A DNA stretch of 64,000 nucleotides from Deltaproteobacteria bacterium (GTDB lineage: Bacteria > Myxococcota_A > Polyangia > DRWM01 > JAAZOP01): positions 81,475 to 145,474 of the forward strand of contig JACRCX010000080.1 of the NCBI GenBank assembly GCA_016218815.1. The letters are read 5' to 3'. The translations under genes were made by a program, and so were the position numbers. Shown here in pieces: positions 1-9,922 of this stretch (position 1 is the stretch's first letter; each line of letters starts with the position of its first letter). Below the pieces are notes generated by a model. That model worked only from the letters and a program-made list of their open reading frames with translations. It was not told the origin of the DNA and searched no databases.

Positions 1-454
1 GCGCGGCGTAGAACATCCAGGCGTTCGCGTGGCCCGCGACCAGGTGCGCGCCCTTGTCGACTGCGGCCGCCGACTCGTCCTCGCCGATATTCGGGTGGGC
101 GTAGTCCAGCTCCTCCGGAGCGAAGCCCAGCAGCCGCTCCCCGGCCGGCGCCGCCTCGAAGATCGTCCGCCCCTCGTAGACGCCGTCCTTCCAGGCCTGC
201 GGGCCCAGCGCCTCCAGCAGCCGTGCGTCCCAGCCGATCGGGTAGAACCCGTACGGCTTGGTCTCGACGTTGTTCCACAGCATGTATTCCTGCCCGCGCC
301 CGCTGGTCCACGTCGTCTTGCAGGCCAGCGAGCACGTCTGGCAGGCGATGCACTTGTTCGTGTCGAACACGGCCGCGAACTGGCGCTCCGGCCGGTGCTC
401 CGGGAACCAGTAGCTCATGACCCGACCGAGCTGGTGGTTGAACACGCGCGCCAT
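1..454 (-). CDS. Type II DMSO-reductase family iron-sulfur beta subunit (NarH/NxrB-like), truncated by window edge
   Basis: The N-terminal 151 residues are visible; the gene runs off the left edge. It is the electron-transfer subunit that passes electrons between the molybdenum subunit and a heme partner through several Fe-S clusters. The first ferredoxin motif, CIACQTCSLACKTTW, begins near residue 34, and the stretch YMLWNNVETKPYGFYP is typical of NarH, NxrB, SerB and EbdB-type proteins. Its ATG lies 2 nt after the stop of the alpha subunit, so the two are co-translated. There is no signal peptide, as expected for a beta subunit exported with its Tat-bearing partner. The substrate cannot be read from this fragment; nitrate, nitrite, selenate, chlorate or hydrocarbon enzymes all use such a subunit. 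Confidence 0.88.
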   Translation of the reverse strand, partial: MARVFNHQLGRVMSYWFPEHRPERQFAAVFDTNKCIACQTCSLACKTTWTSGRGQEYMLWNNVETKPYGFYPIGWDARLLEALGPQAWKDGVYEGRTIFEAAPAGERLLGFAPEELDYAHPNIGEDESAAAVDKGAHLVAGHANAWMFYAA

Positions 455-456
455 CG

Positions 457-3400
457 CTACTCCTCCTCCCCGGCGTCGATCCATCCGCCGTCGAGGAAGC
501 GGCGGAAGGCGGGGGTCTCGTAGCCGGGACGGAAGCCGAGCGCCGCGGGGCGCCACAGTCCCTTGCCGTCCAGCCCTCCCGCCTCCGCTCGCTCGACCTT
601 GGCCACCGCCTCGCGCGGTGCTCCCGTGGGGCAATGGACGTCGGCCAGGAACCCCTGCCCGATCGCCTGCCCCATGTTCTCCTTGCGGACGAGCGTGTCG
701 GTCATGAGCGTCGGCTTGAGCCAGGCCCGGGTGCCGCTCTGGTGGCTGCCCGAGCGGAACATCGCCTGGTAGTTCGTCTCCGGGTTCTTCGCCAGGCCGT
801 CCGGGCGCTCCGCCGCGCCCCGGAGCGAACCGGGCGTGGCGCCGTACATGTTGTGCCACATGCGGGTGACGCCGCGCGGCGTGCCGGGGTAGTAGCGGGC
901 GCGGCACAGCAGCCGCGCGACCTTGTAGAACGGGTCGTCGGGCTTGAAGTTGCGGTAGGGACGGTCCGAGGGATCGGAATCGACCCACACATAGTCCCCG
1001 TCCTCCACCCCCAGCTCCCTGGCGTCCGCGGGGTGGATGTCCAGGTACCCCTCCGTGACGAACGGCATGCGCTTGTCGCGCCGGTAGATGTCGCCGAACG
1101 GGCCGAAGAGCACGGCCGTCATGTCGGTATCGACGGGCGTTGTGTGGGCGCCGTGCCGGTACTTCGGCGTGTGGAACAGGAAGCGGTAGCCCCGCGCAGC
1201 CAGCGGATGCGCGGAGGCCACGATCTGCCGCCAGGTGCGGCGGACGTTGCGGGCCTGGCGCGTCTCCGTCGAGAGATCGGCCGGATCGAAGCCGCAGGCC
1301 GCGGGCTCCTCCGGCCGCAGGAACGCGGCCGCGTCGGCGAGGATCACGTTCGGCTCGTGCGGCGTCGCGTCGACCGGCTCGCGGTGCACGGGCAGGTTCT
1401 CCCCGGCCGCCAGGAACTCCGGCTCGTCGCGGTAGAACTCCAGGCGTCCGCTGCGCCCGTACCACGGCGTCGATTCCTCGGTCTGCTCCCAGCCCGTCGC
1501 CCGCGGCGTGGTGCGGCTCATCATCAGCGCCGGCACGCCCTCCTGTGCCTTGGCGTGCAGGTCCGCGAAACGGTAGCCGCGGGCGCTGGTGCTGGCGTCG
1601 AGCACCCGCTGCAGGTACACGCCGACGTCCCCGGGCGTCGCGTAGCGCCACACGTCGGCCAGACGCGCGTCGCCGATCAACTCCCCCAGGCGCCGCCCGA
1701 CCAGCGACAGCACCTCGAGGTCCCCCCGCGTGTCGTACAGCCGCGGCAGCGGGGTCGCCGGGAACACCTGCAGGAACGGGTTGGTCACCGACGCCGTCAG
1801 GTCGGGCACCTTGAACTCGGCCCACGAGTCCACCCCGAACACCACGTCCGCCCACTCGCACGACCCGGTCCACCACCAGTCCTGCACCACGAGCATCTCG
1901 ACCAGCGGCAGCGTGTTGTGGACGAGGTCGTAGTGCCACTTCGCGTTGCCGATGGCGGAGTTCGAGTTCGCCACCCACGCCGTGCGCGTGGGGCAGGGCA
2001 TGTGCGTGCGGCCCGTGAGCAGCTTCTTGCCGACCCGGAGCGGCCGGTCGCCGTAGTTGAAGTAGTGCAGCGACTCGTACTTCGTGTACTTCGCCGTGCG
2101 GGCCGGCTTGGCGGGATCCAGCTCCAGGTCGAACGGGTTCTCCGCGGTGAACTGCCCCAGGCCGTTGAACAGCGCGACGCGGTAGTTGCCCGCGTAGCTG
2201 CCGACGTTGCCGCCGATGCGGCCGACGTTGCCCGTCAGCGCCGCGAGGAGGTAGACGGTGCGGTCCTTGAGGTCGTTGTTGAAGAACTGGTTCGGTCCCA
2301 TCCCCATCGCGAACAGCGTGCTCCCCCGGGCCGCCGCGATGTCCCGTGCCAGCGACTCCACCGCCGCCGCCGGCGCCCACGTCAGCGCCTCCGTCGCCTC
2401 GGGCGGGAAGTTCTCCATCACGTAGCTCTTGATCAGGTCGTAGACCGGGCGGGCCTGGACCGTCCCGCCCGCGACCAGCGGGACCGTGAAGGTCCCTTCC
2501 AGCGCCGGGTCCAGCCCCGCCGCGTCGAACCGATCGCCCACCTGGTCGCGGCTGAGCGCCGCGGGCCCGCCCGCCGTCCGGTTCCAGATCACGAAGTCGC
2601 CCCACGCCACCCGCTGCTCGGCCGTGACGAGCTGTCCCGTCTGCTGGAACGGCGGCGGCGGCGTCTGTCCGGCCTCGAGCACCGTCGTGTGGTTGTCCAG
2701 CGGCCCCGGCTGCCAGCCGGGCACGCAGTCCGCCGCGCGCAGCAGCGTCCCCGTGTCCGCGCGCACCAGCAGCGGCAGGTCGGTGTTGCGCTTGACGAAC
2801 GACTCGTCGAACAACCCGTCGCGCAGGATGACGTGGCACAGCCCCAGCGCCAGCGCGGGCGTCGTGCCGGGACGCACCACGAGCGACTCGTCGCCCTTGC
2901 ACGACGTGGAGCTGACCTCGCACGCGATGACCACGACCTTGGTGCCCTGCAGGCGCGCCTCGGTCAGCCAGTGGCTGTCCGGCATCTTGGTGCAGATCCA
3001 GTTCATGCCCCAGACGAGGACCAGCTTCGAGTGCTCGACCGCGCTGAGGTCGAACTCGCCCGTCTGCTGGCCGGTGACCATCGGATGGCCGGGCGGCAGG
3101 TCCGTGTGCCAGGAGTAGCTGTCCCAGTGGCGGCCGCCGAGCGCCTCGTCGGGCGGCACGTCGCGGATTTTCGCGTCCAGGAGCGCCAGCGAGCCCGCGA
3201 GGCGGGAGAGGGCGAAGACCCGCGTCCCGAGCAGCGGCATGCCGCCGCGGAACTTGAGCGCCTGCGTGCCCGCGCCGTGCATCGCCTCGACCATCGCCTC
3301 GTCCGCACCCTGCGCTTTCAGCCGCGCCGCCCCCTCTTCGCCCGAGTAGGTTCGCGCCACGTTCTCCAGCGTGCGCGCGACCACGTCGACGGCGACGTCC

Positions 3401-3945
3401 CAGGTCACCTGCTCCCAGCCGTCCTCGGCGCGGCGGAAGTTCTCCGCCGGCGGCCGGCCCGTCTGCGGGTCGCGCGGAAAGCCCGCCTCGACCCAGGCCC
3501 GGAAGCCGCGGCGCACCATGGGTCCGCGGACCCGCCGGTCGCCGTAGATGCGGCGCGTGAGCGCCAGCCCCTTCTGGCAGCAACGCGGGTCCCAGCGGTG
3601 CGAGGCCCCGTTGCCGTACAGGTCCGTCGCCTTGCCGTAGCCGTAGGTCGGGCCGATGCGGGTCACCACGCCGTTGCGCACCTCGGCCCGCAGCAGGCAG
3701 TTGTGCGTGTCGTTCGGCGCGCACAGGAAGACGAACGACGAGTCGGAGCGGAAGAGGTCGCGGTAGACCTTCTCCCAGTCGCGGTCCGGGTAGTGGTCCA
3801 GCGGGTTGTCCACCAGCACCGCGTCCAGGCCCCACGCAGCGGCGGCGCCCGTGAGCAGCGCGCCGAAGCCCAGCTTCGTCGCGCCGGCGAGGAAGTCGCG
3901 GCGGGTTACGGCGCGGTCGGCACCGGGCGTCGGGCTGCGGCTCAT
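457..3945 (-). CDS. Type II DMSO-reductase family molybdopterin catalytic subunit (NarG/NxrA-like), Tat-exported
   Basis: This 1162-residue molybdoenzyme catalytic subunit has a twin-arginine signal (TRRDFLAG, R15-R16, then a hydrophobic stretch), so it is probably periplasmic. The Fe-S segment CAPNDTHNC starts at C75, with a Cys pair near 122. The motif WHTDLPPGHP matches NarG YCDLPPASP and places the expected Mo-ligand Asp at D282, which marks the type II branch of the family. The start is the ATG at 3945, preceded by AGGAGG; longer in-frame extension upstream overlaps the cytochrome gene and lacks family sequence. Its ATG overlaps the stop of the multiheme cytochrome gene (ATGA). The substrate is not determined: nitrate reduction, nitrite oxidation, or selenate, chlorate or hydrocarbon chemistry all remain possible. 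Confidence 0.9.
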   Translation of the reverse strand: MSRSPTPGADRAVTRRDFLAGATKLGFGALLTGAAAAWGLDAVLVDNPLDHYPDRDWEKVYRDLFRSDSSFVFLCAPNDTHNCLLRAEVRNGVVTRIGPTYGYGKATDLYGNGASHRWDPRCCQKGLALTRRIYGDRRVRGPMVRRGFRAWVEAGFPRDPQTGRPPAENFRRAEDGWEQVTWDVAVDVVARTLENVARTYSGEEGAARLKAQGADEAMVEAMHGAGTQALKFRGGMPLLGTRVFALSRLAGSLALLDAKIRDVPPDEALGGRHWDSYSWHTDLPPGHPMVTGQQTGEFDLSAVEHSKLVLVWGMNWICTKMPDSHWLTEARLQGTKVVVIACEVSSTSCKGDESLVVRPGTTPALALGLCHVILRDGLFDESFVKRNTDLPLLVRADTGTLLRAADCVPGWQPGPLDNHTTVLEAGQTPPPPFQQTGQLVTAEQRVAWGDFVIWNRTAGGPAALSRDQVGDRFDAAGLDPALEGTFTVPLVAGGTVQARPVYDLIKSYVMENFPPEATEALTWAPAAAVESLARDIAAARGSTLFAMGMGPNQFFNNDLKDRTVYLLAALTGNVGRIGGNVGSYAGNYRVALFNGLGQFTAENPFDLELDPAKPARTAKYTKYESLHYFNYGDRPLRVGKKLLTGRTHMPCPTRTAWVANSNSAIGNAKWHYDLVHNTLPLVEMLVVQDWWWTGSCEWADVVFGVDSWAEFKVPDLTASVTNPFLQVFPATPLPRLYDTRGDLEVLSLVGRRLGELIGDARLADVWRYATPGDVGVYLQRVLDASTSARGYRFADLHAKAQEGVPALMMSRTTPRATGWEQTEESTPWYGRSGRLEFYRDEPEFLAAGENLPVHREPVDATPHEPNVILADAAAFLRPEEPAACGFDPADLSTETRQARNVRRTWRQIVASAHPLAARGYRFLFHTPKYRHGAHTTPVDTDMTAVLFGPFGDIYRRDKRMPFVTEGYLDIHPADARELGVEDGDYVWVDSDPSDRPYRNFKPDDPFYKVARLLCRARYYPGTPRGVTRMWHNMYGATPGSLRGAAERPDGLAKNPETNYQAMFRSGSHQSGTRAWLKPTLMTDTLVRKENMGQAIGQGFLADVHCPTGAPREAVAKVERAEAGGLDGKGLWRPAALGFRPGYETPAFRRFLDGGWIDAGEEE

Positions 3946-5648
3946 GGTGTTCCTCCTGGCGGCGGGGGCGGTGGCGGAGGCGGCAGGGTCCGCACGTAGG
4001 CGACCAGATCGGCGATGGCGGTGGAGTCGAGCGCGGCGAAGGAGACCGAGCCGGCGGCGAACGACGGCATCTGCGTGCCCGCGCGTCCCTGCGCGATCGT
4101 CGCCGCGAGGAACTCGTCCGTCGCCGCCTCCCGGAACGCGACGTTGGCGAGCTGCGGGGCGTGCAGCCCCTCGCCCTGCGCCCCGTGGCACGGCGCGCAG
4201 CGCTCCGCGAACAGCGCCCGGCCTGCCTGCGCGCTCCCCGGCGGCAGCGTCCACGTCGCACGCAGGTCGTGGTCCTCCGCCCCCTGCCCGCGGAGCCAAG
4301 TCACGAGGGCGTCGAGCTCCGCCGGCCGCAAGCCGCCGTCCTTGGAGCCCCAGGCCGGCATCAGGCGCCCGGGACGGCCCAGCTCCAGCGTACGCACCAG
4401 GAAGGCGTCGGAGGCGACGGCGAGGAACCCGGGACGCGCGATCCCGGGGAAGGCGACCGGCAGCGACCCGAATTGTCGCCCCCTACCGTCCACCCCGTGG
4501 CAGCCGGCGCAGAACACCCCGAACAGCGTTTCGCCGTCCGTCGCGAAGTCGCGGTCGCCGAGGCGCGCCGCGCGTACGCGGTCCGGCGGCCAGAACTTCG
4601 CGGGCACGTCCAGCGCCCGCAGCGAGAACATGTACAGGTCGAGCTGCTCGACCTGCGCGTCCGCGAGGCCCAGATCCGGCATCTGGCTGCCCGGCACGAC
4701 CCGCACCGGGTCCCGGAAGTGCTGCGACAGCCAGTTCGCCGTCGTGCGCTCGCCGCGGACGCCCGTGAAATCGAGCTGCGCGGCCAGCCGCCGGCCGATG
4801 GAGGTCAGCTCCGGTCCGGCGTCGCCGCCGACGCCGTCGATCTGGTGGCAGCCGCGGCAACCCAGCCGGTGGGCGGCGATCTTCGCCTCCGGCAGGGCCG
4901 CACCCCCGAACCGGGAGCGGAGGTACTCCGTGATCGCCGCGACGTCGCCCGCCGGGACCTCGCCGTAGTCCTCGAGCCACGGGCCGGACTCCGCCAGCCG
5001 GTGGCGCCGCAGGTGGCTTTCGTGCCAGTCCTCGGGCACCCCGGAGAACCCGGCCAGCGTCAGCTCGGGTCCGCCCCCGCGGCCGCCGTGGCCGTCGACC
5101 GCGTGGCACGTCGGGCAGTCGTAGCGCGCGAAGAGCGCCGCGCCCCGCTCGGACAGCGTCCGCGACGGGACCCGCAGGTGCGTGTGGCAGCCGCCGCAGC
5201 CGGCGGCGGCGAAGCGTCGCGGGACCAGCGGGTCGTCCCAGAACTCGACGTTTCCGTGCGCGGCGGCCTTCTTGGTCGCGCGGCCCTGGCCGCCGTGGCA
5301 GACGGTGCAGCCGAGGTCCGCGGGGTCGTGGTGCACGTCGGGGTGCGCGGCGAACAGCTTGTCGCCGGGCAGCGGCGCGGCCGTCCCCATTGCCAGATGG
5401 CACGTCGTGCAGCGGTCGGTGATTCCCAGCGCGGGCTTCCAGATTTGCTGGATCGCGACGTCGACCGGCGCCGCGCCCGAGCCTTCGGCCAGCTCGTTGT
5501 AGCGCTCCTGCACGTCGCGCCATTCGGTGAAGCGGCTCCGGACCGGGGCGATGGCCAGCACGGCGACGAAGACCACGGCGAGGACGGCGAAGACCCGCAG
5601 CAGGTGGGTCATGCCGAGGTCGGTCTGGCGGACCTGGATGTCGCGCAT
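3942..5648 (-). CDS. Membrane-anchored seven-heme c-type cytochrome
   Basis: This 568-residue protein has one N-terminal membrane segment (about residues 15-36) and seven CxxCH heme sites, starting at C80, C114, C151, C178, C264, C380 and C484. The first three form a compact multiheme part; the later ones sit in class I cytochrome c-like modules, with candidate distal Met residues in SQMPDLG, RLMPAWG and TQMPSFA. The C-terminus is a run of nine prolines. It lies between the Rieske/cytochrome b genes and the molybdoenzyme, overlapping the latter by ATGA, so it probably carries electrons between the bc-type complex and the molybdoenzyme in the periplasm. I do not recognise a named family for the whole architecture. 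Confidence 0.9.
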   Translation of the reverse strand: MRDIQVRQTDLGMTHLLRVFAVLAVVFVAVLAIAPVRSRFTEWRDVQERYNELAEGSGAAPVDVAIQQIWKPALGITDRCTTCHLAMGTAAPLPGDKLFAAHPDVHHDPADLGCTVCHGGQGRATKKAAAHGNVEFWDDPLVPRRFAAAGCGGCHTHLRVPSRTLSERGAALFARYDCPTCHAVDGHGGRGGGPELTLAGFSGVPEDWHESHLRRHRLAESGPWLEDYGEVPAGDVAAITEYLRSRFGGAALPEAKIAAHRLGCRGCHQIDGVGGDAGPELTSIGRRLAAQLDFTGVRGERTTANWLSQHFRDPVRVVPGSQMPDLGLADAQVEQLDLYMFSLRALDVPAKFWPPDRVRAARLGDRDFATDGETLFGVFCAGCHGVDGRGRQFGSLPVAFPGIARPGFLAVASDAFLVRTLELGRPGRLMPAWGSKDGGLRPAELDALVTWLRGQGAEDHDLRATWTLPPGSAQAGRALFAERCAPCHGAQGEGLHAPQLANVAFREAATDEFLAATIAQGRAGTQMPSFAAGSVSFAALDSTAIADLVAYVRTLPPPPPPPPPGGTP

Positions 5649-5660
5649 CGCCGGCCCCGC

Positions 5661-6376
<716 letters not shown>

Positions 6377-6380
<4 letters not shown>

Positions 6381-7192
6381 GGCGTGCCTCCGCCTGCCGC
6401 CGGTGGCGCGCCCGCCGGCGCGTCGGTGCGGCCCTTCCCGCCGGCGCGCCCGGCAGTTTCGCGCGGGAGGTCCAGCGGCGGCAGGTAGATCCCGCCGTCC
6501 TTGCGCACGCGCCAGACGTGGATCGCGACGCCGACGACCAGCGCGGCCGGCAGGATCACGCAGTGCAGCACGTAGAAGCGCAACAGGGCCGGCTCGCCGA
6601 TCTCCGTGCCGCCCAGCAGCAGGAAGCGCGTGTCCCCGCCGATCCACGGCGTGGCACCCGCCATGTTGGCGCCGACGGTGACGCCCCAGTACGCGAGCTG
6701 GTCCCAGGGCAGGAGGTAGCCGGTGTACGAGAGCAGGATGGTGGTGACGAAGAGCACGACGCCGATGACCCAGTTGAACTCCCGCGGCGGCCGGTACGCG
6801 CCCGCGAAGAAGACCCGCACCATGTGCAGGAAGACGATCGCCACCATCGCGTGCGCCGACCAGCGGTGCAGGTTGCGCAGAAAGACGCCCGACGACACGA
6901 CGAACTCCAGGTCCTTCATGTCCTCGTACGACTCGGGCACCGACGGCCGGTAGTACAGCATGAGCAGGATGCCGGTGATGGTGAGGATCAGGAAACACGC
7001 GGCCGCCAGCCCGCCGAGGAAGTAGGTGCGTGTGAACGCGATCGCGCGCAACCGCACCTTGACGGGGTGGATGTGCAGGAAGAGGTTACTGAAGACCGCC
7101 AGGGCGCGGTTGCGGTTCGAATCCGGGAAGCCGTGGCGGACGATCGAGCGCCAGACGCGGTTGCCCGTCACCAGTCCTCCCGGCGCGCTCAT
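6377..7192 (-). CDS. Cytochrome b N-terminal protein (b6-like), di-heme
   Basis: This 271-residue protein has four transmembrane helices in the cytochrome b6 style. Two pairs of histidines suited to bis-His heme b are visible: LHRWSAHAM...FLHMVRVFF on one helix and FYVLHCVILP...VAIHVWRV on the other. The segment LLSYTGYLLPWDQLAYWG is the conserved loop of this family. The C-terminus ends in a Gly/Ala/Pro-rich tail. The ATG at 7192 overlaps the Rieske stop (ATGA), and its own stop overlaps subunit IV. With the Rieske protein it should form a quinol:cytochrome c oxidoreductase core that exchanges electrons with the multiheme cytochrome. Confidence 0.93.
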
Positions 7193-7683
7193 GCCGGCAC
7201 CTCCAGCACGAAGTCCTCCGCGACTTCCCGCCGCGTGTCCACCACCAGGAAGCCCTTCTCCAGCGTCAGCTCGAAGCGGGGGAGCGAGCGCGGCGCGGGA
7301 CCGCCCGTAACCCGGCCCTCGCGGGAATACCGGCTGCCGTGGCAGGGACAGAAGATCCGATCGCCTGCCGCCTCGAACTGCGTCATGCAGCCCAGGTGGG
7401 TGCACACCGCCGACATCGCGATGAACCCGCGGGCCGTGCGGATCACGTAGAGCTTGCGCCGCGGCAGCGGCGTCACCGAGCCGACCGCGAACTCGCCGGG
7501 ACGGCCGAGCTTGAAGCGCCGCTCGTCCTCGTACAGCACGTTCGGGGAGAGGTAGCGGAAGCCGACGATGCCGGTTCCCGCGACGGCGACCGCCAGCGCC
7601 CCCGCGCCGCAGAGCGACAGGAAACGTCGGCGGCTCGCGTCCTGCTCGTCCAGCGGCTCGTGCAGATCGTCCCACAGCGGCAT
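7189..7683 (-). CDS. Rieske [2Fe-2S] iron-sulfur protein
   Basis: This 164-residue protein has a Tat-like signal/anchor (SRRRFLSLCGAGAL, near residues 18-31) and the two Rieske cluster boxes CTHLGC and CPCHGSRY, with the ligand pattern Cys-His...Cys-His plus the two disulfide cysteines. It is the high-potential electron acceptor from quinol in a bc/b6f-type complex. It is the first gene of the tightly overlapping block Rieske - cyt b6-like - subunit IV - seven-heme c - molybdoenzyme. A 186-nt gap holding a palindromic element separates it from the upstream oxidoreductase gene. Confidence 0.95.
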   Translation of the reverse strand: MPLWDDLHEPLDEQDASRRRFLSLCGAGALAVAVAGTGIVGFRYLSPNVLYEDERRFKLGRPGEFAVGSVTPLPRRKLYVIRTARGFIAMSAVCTHLGCMTQFEAAGDRIFCPCHGSRYSREGRVTGGPAPRSLPRFELTLEKGFLVVDTRREVAEDFVLEVPA

Positions 7684-7738
7684 GCTCGACCTCCCCGGTT
7701 CACGGCGCGGCGAGCTTCGCCGGAACGACCATCATCGC

Positions 7739-7840
7739 GTAGCGGCGAGGCGTGGCGGCCGAAGGCCGCGAGCCCGCCGGTTCGCGGTCGCGGTCCGGCG
7801 GACTTGCCGGCGCTTCGCGCCGGCTGCGTCTCGCCGCTAC
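7739..7840. repeat. 102-nt palindromic element with three internal hairpins
   Basis: An outer 11-bp perfect inverted repeat (GTAGCGGCGAG at 7739-7749, CTCGCCGCTAC at 7830-7840) encloses three perfect hairpins: 7755-7769 (6-bp stem, GAA loop), 7774-7801 (7-bp stem, 14-nt loop) and 7806-7824 (7-bp stem, CTTCG loop). As RNA or cruciform DNA this would fold into a cloverleaf. It sits between the oxidoreductase gene and the Rieske gene of the same strand. It could be a REP/BIME-like or MITE-like repeat, or an RNA element that sets the ratio of upstream to downstream expression. It has none of the tRNA consensus positions. Confidence 0.7.
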
Positions 7841-7869
7841 CAGCCGAATCCATTCGCAATGCCACGGCG

Positions 7870-9798
7870 TCACAGCACTTTCTCCGCCGCCGCGACGAGC
7901 GGCTCCTCGTCCTCGCGGTAGAACGCCTGCATCGTGATCAGGCCCACCGGGCACCGGCGCGCGCACAGCCCGCAGCGGATGCACGCGGTCTCGTCCTTGA
8001 GCAGCGCGGCGCCGGAGGGGTGGTCGAGCAGCACGAGCGGCGCGCCGTCGGGGAGGCGCCGCAGGCCCGCGCCGTCGGGCCGGCGGGCGATCCGCCGCAG
8101 CGACACTAGGTCGATGCAGTGCTCGGGGCATACGTCCACGCAGCCCCCGCACTGGATGCACTCGCTCCCCTGCATGCGCGACGAGTCGAAGATCGTGTTC
8201 ACCCAGCAGTGCAGACAGCGGCTGCCCTCCGCGCGCGCGTCCTCCTCGCCCAGCGGGCGCTCGACCTCGACCCGCCGATCGCGGCGCTCCACCGGCACCA
8301 GCGGCAGCTTCCGTCGCGCAGTCTTCTCGTAGTCGCCGCGCGCGAAGGGGTGGTCGTAGCCGAAGGTGTCGAAGACGCGTACGCGGTACGGGATAGCGGC
8401 GTCGCGCCGGCCCGTCAGCCGGGTGTCGATCGCCCGCGCCGCGCGGCGGCCGTCAGCCACGGCGTCGATCACGATTCGCGGCCCGAACGCGACGTCGCCC
8501 CCGGCGTAGACGCCCGGCCGGCTCGTGGCGAGCGTCGCGCGGTCGACCCGGATCGTGTTCTGGCGGGTCACTACCAGGCCGTGATCCGGGCCGAGGAACG
8601 ACAGGTCCGCGGTCTGCCCGATCGCGAGCACGACCGTGTCCGCGGGAAGCTCCCGCTCCGTCCCTTCCACGAACCGCGGCGAGAACTTCCCCGCCTCGTC
8701 GAACACCCGCGCCACGTCGATCGTCTGCAGTGCCCGCACCTTCCCCCCCTCGCCGACGATCGCCCGCGGGCCGCGGCGGAACACGACCCGGATCCCCTCC
8801 TCCGTCCCCTCCTCCAGCTCGCGCGGGTCGGCGGGCATCTCCTCGCGCGATTCCAGCGCCACCAGCGTCACGTCGCGGCGCAGGAGCCGCGCCGCCGCCA
8901 TCGCCGCGTCGCGCGCGAGGTTGTGGTGCTCCTCGTCGGGGAACGACGTGCCGCCGAATCTCCGCGCGCTGCGGGCGACGTCGAAGGCGACGCTGCCGCC
9001 CCCGACGACCACCATGCGCTCGCCGACGTCCAGCGGCGTGCCGAGGTTGACATGGGCCAGGAAGTCGACGGCGGTCAGCACGCCGGGCAGGTCCCCACCC
9101 GGCAGGGGGAGGATGCGTCCCTTCCGGCAACCGGGTGCCAGGAAGACGGCCTCGTAGTCGCGCAGGAGCGCCCCGAACGCGACGTCGCGGCCGATCTCCA
9201 CCCCCAGCCGGATCTCCGCACCCAGCCACGCGACGAAGTCCACCTCGCACTGCAACAGCTCGCGCGGCAGCCGGTACTCCGGGATGCCCAGCCTCATCAT
9301 CCCCCCGGCCACGGGAGCCCCGTCGAACACGACGACCTTGTGGCCCATCAGCGCCAGGTCGTGCGCGCACGACAGTCCGGCCGGACCCGCGCCGACGACC
9401 GCCACGTTCCCCGGCAGCTCGGCCTTCGGCCGCGGCCGCTCCACCACCTCCAGGATCCGGGCGAAGTCCCGCGCCGACTCGACGCCGAACTTCTCGGTCA
9501 CGACCCGCTTGAGTGCGCGGATCTGGATCGGGTCGTCGATCGTCCCGCGCCGGCACGCGGACTCGCACGGGTGGGCGCAGATCCGCCCGCAGATCGATGC
9601 CAGGGGGTTCGGCCCCCGCGCCAGCGCGTAGGCCTCCTCGAGCCTGCCCTGTGCGATGAGGCTGACGTAGCCGCCCGCGTTCGTGCCGACCGGGCAGGCG
9701 GCGCGGCACGGGAAGTTGCTCTCGAGGTAGGACGTGTCCTGGGCGTCCCGGCTGTCCCACCAACTCGGGAGCAGATCCTGCGCGGTCATCGGTTCCAT
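7870..9798 (-). CDS. GltD/NfnB-like FAD-dependent NAD(P) oxidoreductase with C-terminal 2x[4Fe-4S] ferredoxin domain
   Basis: This 642-residue protein begins with a Cys-rich domain (FPCRAACPVGTN near 30 and CGRICAHPCESACRRG) that in GltD-type proteins binds [4Fe-4S] clusters. Two dinucleotide sites follow (VVGAGPAGLSCAHD and VVVGGGSVAFDVARSA), and the C-terminus has two ferredoxin motifs (CIQCGGCVDVCPEHC and CIRCGLCARRCPVG). It should move electrons between NAD(P)H and Fe-S carriers. The ATG at 9798 is chosen because GGAG stands 9 nt upstream and because upstream in-frame ATGs would fall inside the candidate sigma-54 promoter. As first gene after the regulator it may supply or draw electrons for the Rieske/cytochrome b and molybdoenzyme genes downstream. 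Confidence 0.88.
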   Translation of the reverse strand: MEPMTAQDLLPSWWDSRDAQDTSYLESNFPCRAACPVGTNAGGYVSLIAQGRLEEAYALARGPNPLASICGRICAHPCESACRRGTIDDPIQIRALKRVVTEKFGVESARDFARILEVVERPRPKAELPGNVAVVGAGPAGLSCAHDLALMGHKVVVFDGAPVAGGMMRLGIPEYRLPRELLQCEVDFVAWLGAEIRLGVEIGRDVAFGALLRDYEAVFLAPGCRKGRILPLPGGDLPGVLTAVDFLAHVNLGTPLDVGERMVVVGGGSVAFDVARSARRFGGTSFPDEEHHNLARDAAMAAARLLRRDVTLVALESREEMPADPRELEEGTEEGIRVVFRRGPRAIVGEGGKVRALQTIDVARVFDEAGKFSPRFVEGTERELPADTVVLAIGQTADLSFLGPDHGLVVTRQNTIRVDRATLATSRPGVYAGGDVAFGPRIVIDAVADGRRAARAIDTRLTGRRDAAIPYRVRVFDTFGYDHPFARGDYEKTARRKLPLVPVERRDRRVEVERPLGEEDARAEGSRCLHCWVNTIFDSSRMQGSECIQCGGCVDVCPEHCIDLVSLRRIARRPDGAGLRRLPDGAPLVLLDHPSGAALLKDETACIRCGLCARRCPVGLITMQAFYREDEEPLVAAAEKVL

Positions 9799-9863
9799 CG
9801 CCGCACGCTCCGCCCCGGCCGGCTTGACGGACACGCGTCCCGGCCAGGGGCCGCCGAAACCCA

Positions 9864-9880
9864 TGCGGGCGCCGTGCCGC
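9864..9880 (-). promoter_or_regulatory. Candidate sigma-54 (-24/-12) promoter
   Basis: On the minus strand the sequence CGGCACGGCGCCCGCA has GG (9878-9877) and GC (9866-9865) with exactly 10 nt between, as in the consensus TGGCACGnnnnTTGCW; mismatches are the first T and the TT before GC. Transcription would begin near 9853, about 55 nt before the oxidoreductase ATG. A sigma-54 activator gene lies directly upstream. Confidence 0.42.
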
Positions 9881-9922
9881 ATCGATCCGCCGTCCTGCCC
9901 GGACCTTCGGCGGGAGCAGGGT

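Noticed and set aside
634..3999. 1121-codon open frame on the plus strand opposite the molybdoenzyme gene
   Set aside because: Arg/Pro/His-rich composition without any domain; it is the usual antisense shadow of a high-GC gene whose opposite strand shows clear family motifs.
7739..7840. tRNA or tRNA-like gene for the cloverleaf element
   Set aside because: The outer stem is 11 bp, the arms lack the T-loop and D-loop consensus, and no anticodon arm fits.
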